A stretch of 64,000 nt of DNA from Spirosoma aureum (GTDB taxonomy: Bacteria; Bacteroidota; Bacteroidia; Cytophagales; Spirosomataceae). Within the stretch, counting starts at the first letter, position 1, and each line of letters starts with the position of its first letter. The stretch spans positions 4,672,501-4,736,500 of the forward strand of contig NZ_CP050063.1 in the NCBI RefSeq assembly GCF_011604685.1, given 5' to 3'. Both the position numbers and the translations under genes were made by a program. This document shows, piece by piece, positions 52,865 to 61,077 of the stretch. The notes under the pieces were generated by a model. That model saw only the letters and a list, made by a program, of their open reading frames with translations. It had not been told where the DNA came from and searched no databases.

Positions 52865-54445
52865 TTACCAACCCGGATTTTGTTTCAGGTTAGGGTTTGC
52901 ATCTGTTTCATAAAGTGGCAAGGGATATAACTCGCTCTTCCCTTTCTGAAATGTGGTAAAGTCAGTATCGAAATCCGATTCATTGGCCGGTTTTTTACCC
53001 GCATCAGGTCCGGCCAGTTCAGGACCGAGAATACCGTAGCGTTTCAAATCCCAGAATCGTTGGGTTTCACCAGCCAGTTCAACTACGCGATCATGGCGAA
53101 GCTGTATCCGAAAATCAGCCTGGGTCATCGTCAGGGGCAGTGCCAGCATGTTTACCCGAGCCCGTACTTTGTTGGCAAATGGAATACCATCGGCGGGTTT
53201 ACCCAATTCGTTGAGTGCTTCTGCATACAGTAAATAAACATCGGCCAGACGAATTACCCGGTCGTTTATCCCCGAAAAATAGCTGTCGGTAGCCTGGTAA
53301 TAATTGGTGTATTTAATCCAGAAACGATCCCGCTCGGGCAAATAATCGCTGCCAGCCGCTAATTTGGTTAGATCGGCATACGAAAAACCATGTGATTTAA
53401 GGGAACTGCCGCCGTAGAACATGGTATAATCGAGCCGGTAGTCGACCTTTCCGGCCTTGTCTTTTTCTTTCATAAACTCATTCAGGAGCCACTTCGTAGG
53501 CTGCCCATCGCACCAGCCACCTTTGCTGAAACCGTTGATATTACGAAGGCCGAAAAACTGGGCGTGTTCGGAGGATTCAGAGCCACCAGCTACGTCGTAG
53601 TTGACGGCACCACCTACTTTGCTTTCATTTTCGTCGTAATACTGGATCTCGAACAACGACTCTTTGTTGTTTTCAAGCAGTGTTGTGAAGTTGTCCTTAA
53701 AATCGGCGACCAGGTCAAAACGGGTAGGGGTCTGGTCAATGATCTGCTTGAGAGACGCAGCGGCTTCGGTCCATTTGCGTTGCTGCATATACGCCTTGCC
53801 AATCAACGCCACCGCGCTATACTTGTGAAGCCGACCAACATCCGGACCCGTATAACTTTCGGGTAAATCGGTAGTTGCTTCCTGACAATCCTTAATTACC
53901 TGTGCAAAAACCTCCGCCTGCGTTGACTGTTTGGGTCGATCTCCCAGTGTTTGAGAGGCTAACACCAGCGGCACATTACCCCAGATGTTGGCCATGTTAT
54001 AGTACCAATAAGCCCGAATTACTTTGGCTTCAGCAAGAATTCGTTTTTGCAGAGTAGCGTCCATTTTAATGGCTGGAACGTTCTCCAATACCTGATTGCA
54101 GCGGTAAATTCCCTGATAAGCCGCCTGAAACGATTCGATATTCATCGGAATATTATAGTCTGTTACGATGAACTTACTCAGATTGCCCAGATCTGTCCAG
54201 GGGCTTTGACTGTATCCTTCATCGGAGCTAAGATCGGTCAGGAAGCGAATCCAGAGCGAAAATCGACGATCCTGCATGCCGCTATAAGCCGCATTGATGC
54301 CCTTGACGGCATCGTCGGACGTTTTCCAGAAGGTTGCCGTTGATGCCTGGTTGGGATTGACCTGGTCGAGCAGTTTGCTCTCGCTGCAACTGAACAGGAT
54401 TCCACCCGTAAGCATCGCTGTCAGCGCCAGTGTTTTCGTATTCAT
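52865..54445 (-). CDS. SusD/RagB-like glycan-binding lipoprotein
   Basis: A 526-residue outer-membrane lipoprotein. The signal ends in the lipobox LFSC (Cys20). The SusD fold is shown by LLDQVNPNQASTATFW, GINAAYSGMQDR, IKDCQEATTDLPESY and RLADVYLLYAEALNELG, tetratricopeptide-like helices for glycan capture. It pairs with the SusC-like receptor 45 bases upstream in the same operon, together forming the glycan importer. Confidence 0.93.
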   Translation of the reverse strand: MNTKTLALTAMLTGGILFSCSESKLLDQVNPNQASTATFWKTSDDAVKGINAAYSGMQDRRFSLWIRFLTDLSSDEGYSQSPWTDLGNLSKFIVTDYNIPMNIESFQAAYQGIYRCNQVLENVPAIKMDATLQKRILAEAKVIRAYWYYNMANIWGNVPLVLASQTLGDRPKQSTQAEVFAQVIKDCQEATTDLPESYTGPDVGRLHKYSAVALIGKAYMQQRKWTEAAASLKQIIDQTPTRFDLVADFKDNFTTLLENNKESLFEIQYYDENESKVGGAVNYDVAGGSESSEHAQFFGLRNINGFSKGGWCDGQPTKWLLNEFMKEKDKAGKVDYRLDYTMFYGGSSLKSHGFSYADLTKLAAGSDYLPERDRFWIKYTNYYQATDSYFSGINDRVIRLADVYLLYAEALNELGKPADGIPFANKVRARVNMLALPLTMTQADFRIQLRHDRVVELAGETQRFWDLKRYGILGPELAGPDAGKKPANESDFDTDFTTFQKGKSELYPLPLYETDANPNLKQNPGW

Positions 54446-54490
54446 AGTGAAGTTGTGTTATACGATTGTCTGAATGATTCAGTGTACGGC

Positions 54491-57400
54491 TTAGAAACTC
54501 AGTTGCAAACCAGCGCTGATGACCCGCGAAACGGGATAGTTGCCCTGGTCAATACCACGACCGATGTAATTTCCCCGATTTTGAGGATTCCCATCGCCCA
54601 CATCACCAATCACATCTGGATTGTAGCCCGAATACTTGGTAATGGTCAGCAAATTCTGAGCATTCACATAAATCCGGGCCGAACCCATTTTGAGCCTGGT
54701 TAGCATGGCCGTTGGAAAATTATACGCCAGTTGCATGGTCCGAATTCGCCCGTATGCCCCACTTTCAACCCACCGATCCGTATTGAAGGCCGGATTCAGG
54801 GTCGGATCCCCTTTAATTGGTTTTGGTGTAGTGGTAGAGCTACCCGGACCAGTCCAGAATGTTACGTCAGACCGAACATTCTGGACATCATCGAACCGAT
54901 CCGTCCAGTTTCGGCTGCGATTAAACAGCAGATTCCCCGACACACCCTGGAAAAAGACCGTGAAATCGATGTTTTTATACGACAGTGAAATGTTAGCCCC
55001 GTATTCGAATTTGGGAAACGGGGTGCCGACAATTTGCCGGTCGTCGTTATTGATCTGACCGTCGCCATTGGTGTCTACGTAACGCACATCGCCCGGTGTT
55101 ACATTTGGTTGTTTGGCCGCTGCATCGATTTCGGCCTGATTCTGGAAGATGCCAGCCTGCCGCAATACGTAAAAGCCAGCCAGGGGGCCGTTTACTTCCG
55201 TTCGTGTCACATTGCCGTAGCCATACAAAGGCTGGTTGCCATTGCTGGGTACTAACTGTAGGGCTTTGTTGTGAATGCTGGTAAGCTGACCATTGATGCT
55301 GTACCGGAAATCACCTGACTTATCCTGATAGGTCAGGCTTAACTCAAAGCCTTTATTTTCAATTTTCCCGAGGTTATCGTACGGATTGTCTCCCTGGTTG
55401 CCAGCCGTAATGGGCAGGGGAACGCGTAACAGCAGATTTTTCGACAATGAGTAAAAGTAATCGGCCTGCAACTGAATCTTGCCGTTCAGGAATGTAGCGT
55501 CTATACCGACATCCGTCGTGGTTTTGCTTTCCCATTTCAGGTTTGAATTCTGCAACTGGCGATTCGATGCGCCCGGAACAATAACATTCCCACCACCAAG
55601 CACGTAGTTCAGGTTCGGCTGAATGGTTGGATCGAGCGAATAGGGAGCAATGGCCTGGTTACCCACTGACCCATAACTGGCACGCAGACGCAGATCGCCA
55701 ATGGCCGGAATATTCCGCATGAAAGTCTCTTTGTTGATATTCCATGCCGCTGATACAGAGGGGAAATAGGCAACCTGATTGTCTTTTGGGAAATTCGACG
55801 ACGCATCCCGGCGCAGGTTCGCCTGAATATTGTACTTGTCATTAAACGTGTAATTTACCCGACCTAAATACGAGATCAGGCCGGAAATACTGGAGAATCC
55901 GTCTGTCCGTGGGCTTGCCGTACCTGCACCCTGCTGGTAAAACTCACCAACAATACCTTCCGTATGGGAGTAGATTTCGTTCTGATCGAACCGCTGTCGT
56001 GTATAGCCCAGCAGAGCGCTGACCTGGTGCTTGCCAATGGTTTTGTTGATATTCAGAGTATTCTCAATCAGCGTGTTAAAGAAACGTCCATTCCGGTCGT
56101 CCAGAATGCCGTTGGGTGCACTGGGGCTGTTGTAGCTGAGGGCACCGGGGCGAGCGAAATACTTGTTCTGGTAGTTGCTGAAATCCAGCCCAACACTCAG
56201 TCGGTACGACAGCCAGGGAAGTATGGCATATTCTCCATATACGTTACCCAACAGTTTGTAGCTATTGGCGAGGTTGTCATCTTTGGCTTGCTGACCGATG
56301 GGGTTCGTACCAAACGTAGCGTTGTTGGCATTGCCATACCCATAGCCACTGGCGTTGGTAGGATCAAAAACGGGTATGGTAGGTGGCATCCGGATAACGT
56401 TGTCGAAAGGCTGCCCAATGACCCGACGTTCGTTGGTATAGGCTAGATAGGCCGATTCGCCAATGGTCAGTTTTCCACGGGTTGTTCCCGCATTGACCCG
56501 GGCCGAGTAGCGTTTAAAATACGGACTCACCTCCGTGCCGTCGGTTTTTCGGCCCCGAATGGTGCCGTCCTGTGAGAAATACCCCCCCGAAATCCGGTAA
56601 TTTGACTTATTGACCCCGTTATCAACACCACCCGAAATGCTGACGTTATGATCGGTAATGGTTCCGGGTTTGATCAGTTCTTTTTGCCAATCCGTATCAA
56701 ACCCTCCCTGGCCAAAATCCGGAACAGGAAGTTTGCCATTCTGATAAGCAGCGGTCCAGGTTTTGATGTACTGGTCGCGAGTGGCCAGGGGCAGCCGATG
56801 GTCAATATTTTGTACGCCATAATAGCCATTGTAGTCAATAACGGCTTTGCCCGCTTTGCCACGCTTGGTTGTGATGACAATAGCGCCGTTCATACCCCGT
56901 GACCCGTAGAGCGCCGTAGCCGCTGCATCTTTCAGGATCGTAACCGTTTCAATGTCATTGGGGTTAAAGTCGGATGATGCGCTGCCAATAATAACTCCAT
57001 CGATGATATATATCGGGTCCTGATTCGACCCAAACGTGCTGGAACCACGAATTTTGATGCTGGCCGTTGCACCGGGCGCACCTCCAGCCGATGCTACCGT
57101 TACCCCAGCAGCCCGTCCCTGAATCTGATCAACGACTGAAGCCGCCTGCACCTTCTTGGCGTCGGCAACATTCACAATGCTTACGGCTTCGGTCAGGTTT
57201 GACTTTTTGACTGTACCATACGAAACGACCACGACTTCGTCGAGGGTGCGGTTGTCGGCAACCAGTTGAACGGTTATGGTCGACCGGTTGCCGATGGCGA
57301 CTTCCTGAGCAACATAACCGACACTTGAAATGATCAGTGTGTTTGCCCCGTCACTAACATTTAAGGAAAAGTCTCCATTGGCATCGGTTGAGGTTCCAGT

Positions 57401-57907
57401 AGCGGTACCTTTCTCGACAATGTTGGCGCCGGGCAATCCGGTTCCATTCTCATCCGTAATCCGACCCGTTAAACGCCGGATAACAGCAACTTCAGCGATT
57501 GTGGCTGGCTGGTTTGCGTCGGCCATAGCTGGAGGTGTTGCGATACCCGGCTCGGGCTTTACATCAGGCTGTATGACATACAGGTTGTCTTTGATTTTCC
57601 GGTAACGCAGGCCCTGTTCAGTCAGTAGCTGGCTCAGGTTTTGCTCTAAAGTTGTTCCATCGGGCTCGGTTTCGGTGAGCCGACCAGCCATTAACAGTTC
57701 TTCATAAGCAAAACTTACCTTGTAGCGTCGTTCCAGTTCATTCAATACTTTCTTGAGTGCGCGTGCCTTCGTAGGACGAGTGTCCAGTGCGGGTTGATCA
57801 GGTTTGGTCTGTGCCCTGGTCAGCAACTGGGCAGCAGAGGAATGTGGAAGGCTGAAGAAAGCCGTCCCTGCTATCCAGAGAGTAAGCGATAAATACATTT
57901 TTTTCAT
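54491..57907 (-). CDS. SusC/RagA-like TonB-linked receptor with STN domain
   Basis: A 1138-residue outer-membrane TonB-dependent transporter. After the signal come an STN domain (about 48-112; KVLNELERRYKVSFAYEELL), a carboxypeptidase-like domain (about 143-225; GTGLPGANIVEKGTATGTST), the SusC signature DEVVVVSYGTVKKSNLTEA, a plug and a 22-strand barrel with IRGSSTFGSNQDPIYIIDG. The STN domain is the input that contacts a FecR anti-sigma factor, here encoded just upstream. Glycan binding is thus sensed as well as transported. Confidence 0.94.
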   Translation of the reverse strand: MKKMYLSLTLWIAGTAFFSLPHSSAAQLLTRAQTKPDQPALDTRPTKARALKKVLNELERRYKVSFAYEELLMAGRLTETEPDGTTLEQNLSQLLTEQGLRYRKIKDNLYVIQPDVKPEPGIATPPAMADANQPATIAEVAVIRRLTGRITDENGTGLPGANIVEKGTATGTSTDANGDFSLNVSDGANTLIISSVGYVAQEVAIGNRSTITVQLVADNRTLDEVVVVSYGTVKKSNLTEAVSIVNVADAKKVQAASVVDQIQGRAAGVTVASAGGAPGATASIKIRGSSTFGSNQDPIYIIDGVIIGSASSDFNPNDIETVTILKDAAATALYGSRGMNGAIVITTKRGKAGKAVIDYNGYYGVQNIDHRLPLATRDQYIKTWTAAYQNGKLPVPDFGQGGFDTDWQKELIKPGTITDHNVSISGGVDNGVNKSNYRISGGYFSQDGTIRGRKTDGTEVSPYFKRYSARVNAGTTRGKLTIGESAYLAYTNERRVIGQPFDNVIRMPPTIPVFDPTNASGYGYGNANNATFGTNPIGQQAKDDNLANSYKLLGNVYGEYAILPWLSYRLSVGLDFSNYQNKYFARPGALSYNSPSAPNGILDDRNGRFFNTLIENTLNINKTIGKHQVSALLGYTRQRFDQNEIYSHTEGIVGEFYQQGAGTASPRTDGFSSISGLISYLGRVNYTFNDKYNIQANLRRDASSNFPKDNQVAYFPSVSAAWNINKETFMRNIPAIGDLRLRASYGSVGNQAIAPYSLDPTIQPNLNYVLGGGNVIVPGASNRQLQNSNLKWESKTTTDVGIDATFLNGKIQLQADYFYSLSKNLLLRVPLPITAGNQGDNPYDNLGKIENKGFELSLTYQDKSGDFRYSINGQLTSIHNKALQLVPSNGNQPLYGYGNVTRTEVNGPLAGFYVLRQAGIFQNQAEIDAAAKQPNVTPGDVRYVDTNGDGQINNDDRQIVGTPFPKFEYGANISLSYKNIDFTVFFQGVSGNLLFNRSRNWTDRFDDVQNVRSDVTFWTGPGSSTTTPKPIKGDPTLNPAFNTDRWVESGAYGRIRTMQLAYNFPTAMLTRLKMGSARIYVNAQNLLTITKYSGYNPDVIGDVGDGNPQNRGNYIGRGIDQGNYPVSRVISAGLQLSF

Positions 57908-57967
57908 ACCATCAAGAGTTAAGGAATTACGAGCGGTTCTTGTAGATAATCGGGTAGCTTAGGTGAT

Positions 57968-59029
57968 TTACAGCCTGTGGAGGATGATTCGATTGCCTTC
58001 GCGATCAGCCTGAAGGTTGAAAGCCGTAGTAAGGGTTGTAATGAGCGTTTCCATATCCTGACTGGATAAGTTTCCAGTAAAGCGTCTTTCGGCGAGTGCA
58101 TTGTCTTCAAAAACCAGCGTGATACCCCAGGTATCGCTTAACTGCTGGGCAATTTCCCGAAGGGGCGTATCCTCAAAGGCAAACTGATGCTTGGTCCAGG
58201 CGGTATGTATCTGAGGTTTCGCAGGGGTGATCGATACCTGTTCGATACCCGTCTGGACAGTTGCCAGATCGCCGGGTTTCATCAGAATGACAGGTGCTTT
58301 TTTATCATTCGGGTTAGATAACTGGACCTTTCCTTCCGATAACATGACCAGCGTATTGCCCCGACGGGTATTCACGTTAAACTGTGTTCCCAGTACAGAA
58401 ATATCCAGATTGGGTGTATGGGTGATGAATTTCAGTCGTCCTGACAGTGCCTGTTTTTTGGTTACTCTGAAAAATGCTTCGCCTTCAAGCCATACTTCCC
58501 GATCGTCGCGATCAGTCCAGTCATTGGGGTAGGTCAGGGTCGAATTACCATTGAGCCGGACTTCTGACCCATCAGGCAGGGTTATTGTCAGGAGTTCGCC
58601 ATAACGGGTATGAATTTCCTGCCGCTGCCAGTAGTGCCGGTAAGCCCACCCACCGCCAGCCAGTAACAACAGGCCAGTGAGTGAGGCTGCCAGTTGCCAG
58701 TGCCTGAATGGATAACTGATTAGTCGTCTCAGAATTGGTTTATCCCGTTCAATAGTATCCGTCCGAGCGGCTAGCTGACGGTCAAAAGCTGTATCCAGTA
58801 CCTGCCAGATGCGTTCCTGGCTGGCATCCGTTAAATCGTCGTAGTGCACCCTCAGATGCAGTAAAATCGCGCTTGCTTCATCAATGGCGTTCTGTTTATC
58901 GGGATGCCTGAGCATAAATGAATGCCAGAACGACATAGTCTGTTCATTGGGTTGAAAAACCCAACGTCGAAACGACTCGTCCAACACAAAGTCATTCATT
59001 GAATACTGGCTATAATCAGGTGATTTCAT
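57968..59029 (-). CDS. FecR-family anti-sigma factor
   Basis: A 353-residue inner-membrane anti-sigma regulator. A cytoplasmic N-terminus (about 1-110) holds the ECF sigma factor and is followed by one helix (ASLTGLLLLAGGGWAYRHY). The periplasmic FecR domain (LLTITLPDGSEVRLNGNSTL; WLEGEAFFRV) follows, and then a DUF4974/secretin-like domain (FAFEDTPLREIAQQLSDTWG, from about 284). It would be activated by the STN domain of the SusC-like receptor, releasing the sigma factor at 60.4 kb. Confidence 0.93.
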   Translation of the reverse strand: MKSPDYSQYSMNDFVLDESFRRWVFQPNEQTMSFWHSFMLRHPDKQNAIDEASAILLHLRVHYDDLTDASQERIWQVLDTAFDRQLAARTDTIERDKPILRRLISYPFRHWQLAASLTGLLLLAGGGWAYRHYWQRQEIHTRYGELLTITLPDGSEVRLNGNSTLTYPNDWTDRDDREVWLEGEAFFRVTKKQALSGRLKFITHTPNLDISVLGTQFNVNTRRGNTLVMLSEGKVQLSNPNDKKAPVILMKPGDLATVQTGIEQVSITPAKPQIHTAWTKHQFAFEDTPLREIAQQLSDTWGITLVFEDNALAERRFTGNLSSQDMETLITTLTTAFNLQADREGNRIILHRL

Positions 59030-59146
59030 TGGGTGAGACAGGTGACTTGTAGTAGGAAAAGACGAGTGGGCTTTAGATTATCCCTCGTTCATACTGTTTT
59101 TTTACAAACTAATGGCGGATGAGTTCAATTTGGTGAATTGTAAACC

Positions 59147-60280
59147 TTACTTGATCTGGCGGCTTAACAGGCCAGACCGAATCTGAACGTTATGCCCACC
59201 GATTGAACGCTCTACAGAATTCATGACAATAATCTGATTGGCTCCCGGCTGATACAGACTGCTCCACAATGATTTGGGCCAGGCGTCGGCGATGCGCTGC
59301 CAGGATTGCCCATAGTCATTACTCACCGAAATATGACTGCTGTTGGAGGATACTACCAATCGGCCATCGGTTATTGAAAGCAGGTAGGGGCCACCTAACT
59401 GGTCGGGAATGGGCGTGCCTAACCCTTCCGCCCAATGGGCACCATCGGGGCTGGTTTTATAGTAGACCATGCATTTTTCGGGGCCGCAAATTTCGTAGAC
59501 AACCATATACTGACCATTCGTCATCCGTGTCCATACCGGCATCCCCGGTCGGGAAGCATTGTGCCCCGTTTCATGAGCTACCCATATTTCCGGACCCCAG
59601 CTTGCGCCCTGATCGACCGAAATCTTCTGCGAAATAATCTGGCTGTAGGAAGGCGTTTCCGTAACGTGTTTTTCATTCGCATACATGACCGATAGACGGC
59701 CATCGGCCAGAAAAGCCATGTGTGGTTCATAAATGCCTTTATCGGGCTTACCCAGTGTGCCCGGTTTCCCTTCTGCCACGTCTATTGTACTGTGTTTGGA
59801 CCACGTTTTGCCCAGATCCGTACTCTGATAAACAGGCAGTCGGTATGACTCCTGCCAGCGGACAGACCGGCAAGCCAGCAGAACGGCTCCATTAGGTAGT
59901 TGGCAAAGCTGGGCGTTGTCCAGATCGCGGCCAGGGTCGGTAAGAATGCTGATTGATTTCCAGGTCTGACCGTTGTCGCGGCTTTCAGAAACCTGTAGCT
60001 CCAGACCTGCTTTCGGATCGCGCTGGTAGCCATTATTGCGGGAAATTGTGTAGGCAGCCAACCAGGTTCCATTCGACAGGCGAAGCATACGTCCGTATTC
60101 TGAACCGTAGTTACCGTGTTTGCGTATTTCTGTTTCGCCCGCGTGGGATACCAGCCCCGCATCTGTGAAAACGGGCTGATCGTTGATGAGTACCGGCTGT
60201 TTCCATTCGACACAGGTAATGTCGAAATAACTGAGTGCAACCAGACTAATAAATAGGAGCAGGGGTGGTTTTATCATCAT
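59147..60280 (-). CDS. Secreted BNR-repeat hydrolase (sialidase-like)
   Basis: A 377-residue exported protein with an N-terminal signal (PLLLFISLVALSYF). A six-bladed BNR propeller shows Asp boxes SRDNGQTW, STDLGKTW and SNDYGQSW and the sequence SRPGMPVWTRM. The central part matches the BNR half of the protein at 50.5-52.7 kb (RPGMPI; VMSYELCGAGC). Such proteins are often annotated exo-alpha-sialidase, but the complete sialidase arginine triad cannot be confirmed here, so the glycan specificity is open. Oddly, it sits between the ECF sigma and FecR genes. Confidence 0.85.
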   Translation of the reverse strand: MMIKPPLLLFISLVALSYFDITCVEWKQPVLINDQPVFTDAGLVSHAGETEIRKHGNYGSEYGRMLRLSNGTWLAAYTISRNNGYQRDPKAGLELQVSESRDNGQTWKSISILTDPGRDLDNAQLCQLPNGAVLLACRSVRWQESYRLPVYQSTDLGKTWSKHSTIDVAEGKPGTLGKPDKGIYEPHMAFLADGRLSVMYANEKHVTETPSYSQIISQKISVDQGASWGPEIWVAHETGHNASRPGMPVWTRMTNGQYMVVYEICGPEKCMVYYKTSPDGAHWAEGLGTPIPDQLGGPYLLSITDGRLVVSSNSSHISVSNDYGQSWQRIADAWPKSLWSSLYQPGANQIIVMNSVERSIGGHNVQIRSGLLSRQIK

Positions 60281-60357
60281 GGCTCAGGTCGTGAATACTA
60301 ACCAAAGAGCCAACGTTCGTAAATTATCTCTTCCTTATCGTAAATTAGTACTAGTTA

Positions 60358-60951
60358 CTATCGAATGAGTGCCAATAGCAGGAAAACGACATGCGTGGCC
60401 ATCCGTTTCTGGAGCGATGCAATGGCTTTGTAAACAATTTTATAAACGGAACTTTGTTCAATGCCCATTACGCCCGCAATCTCTTCGTAACTGAGATTAT
60501 CGAAGTATTTCAAAAACAGAGCTTCTTTCTGACGGGCCGGAAGACTATTCAGTTCGCGCAGCAAAAGGGTAGATTGTTCCAGCGAAATCTGTGCATCGAG
60601 CCAGGTGGGTTCGTAATGAAATTCAATCGTAAAGTCCAGCGTGTCCAGGTCATTATTAAACCGTTGCTCACTGGTCAGCTTACGGACAATATCCCGGCGT
60701 AAGGCCCGCATCAGGTAAAATTTGATCGAGTCCGTTCGGCCCAATCGCTCCCGTGTCTCCAGAATTGTCAGAAAGAGATCCTGCAGGCAATCTTCAGTTA
60801 CTTCCCGGTTCTGCGCAATTTTATAGCCATAGTTATAGAGGGTCTTCGCATACTTTGCATACAGATAAGCATAGGCACTTTTACTGCCTTCCAGAAAATT
60901 ATCCCAAAGCACAGCATCTGTCGTGTAGAGGTAGCCTGATGATGCGTCCAA
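60358..60951 (-). CDS. ECF sigma factor of the sugar-utilisation locus
   Basis: A 197-residue ECF sigma factor. Region 2 lies around AYLYAKYAKTLYNYGYKIAQ and VTEDCLQDLFLTILE; region 4 is at LPARQKEALFLKYFDNLSYEEIAGVM with GIEQSSVYKIVYKAI. A hydrophobic C-terminus (HVVFLLLALIR) is common in Bacteroidota FecI-like factors. With the FecR and SusC-STN genes downstream it forms the standard trans-envelope signalling chain that turns on the locus. Confidence 0.92.
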   Translation of the reverse strand: MDASSGYLYTTDAVLWDNFLEGSKSAYAYLYAKYAKTLYNYGYKIAQNREVTEDCLQDLFLTILETRERLGRTDSIKFYLMRALRRDIVRKLTSEQRFNNDLDTLDFTIEFHYEPTWLDAQISLEQSTLLLRELNSLPARQKEALFLKYFDNLSYEEIAGVMGIEQSSVYKIVYKAIASLQKRMATHVVFLLLALIR

Positions 60952-61077
60952 CTTTACGTCGATTTAAAAGCGGCTAAATTTACAGTAATGGATAGGAATA
61001 GTAATAATTACTCAGTGAAAAATAATGTTTATTTTTAGCGATAGGGATAAAAATGCTCGCTGATGTCTTTTGCAACT

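Noticed and set aside
59147..60280. Firm assignment as a true exo-alpha-sialidase
   Set aside because: Asp boxes show the propeller fold but I could not confirm the arginine triad and nucleophile Tyr, and no sialic acid genes are nearby.
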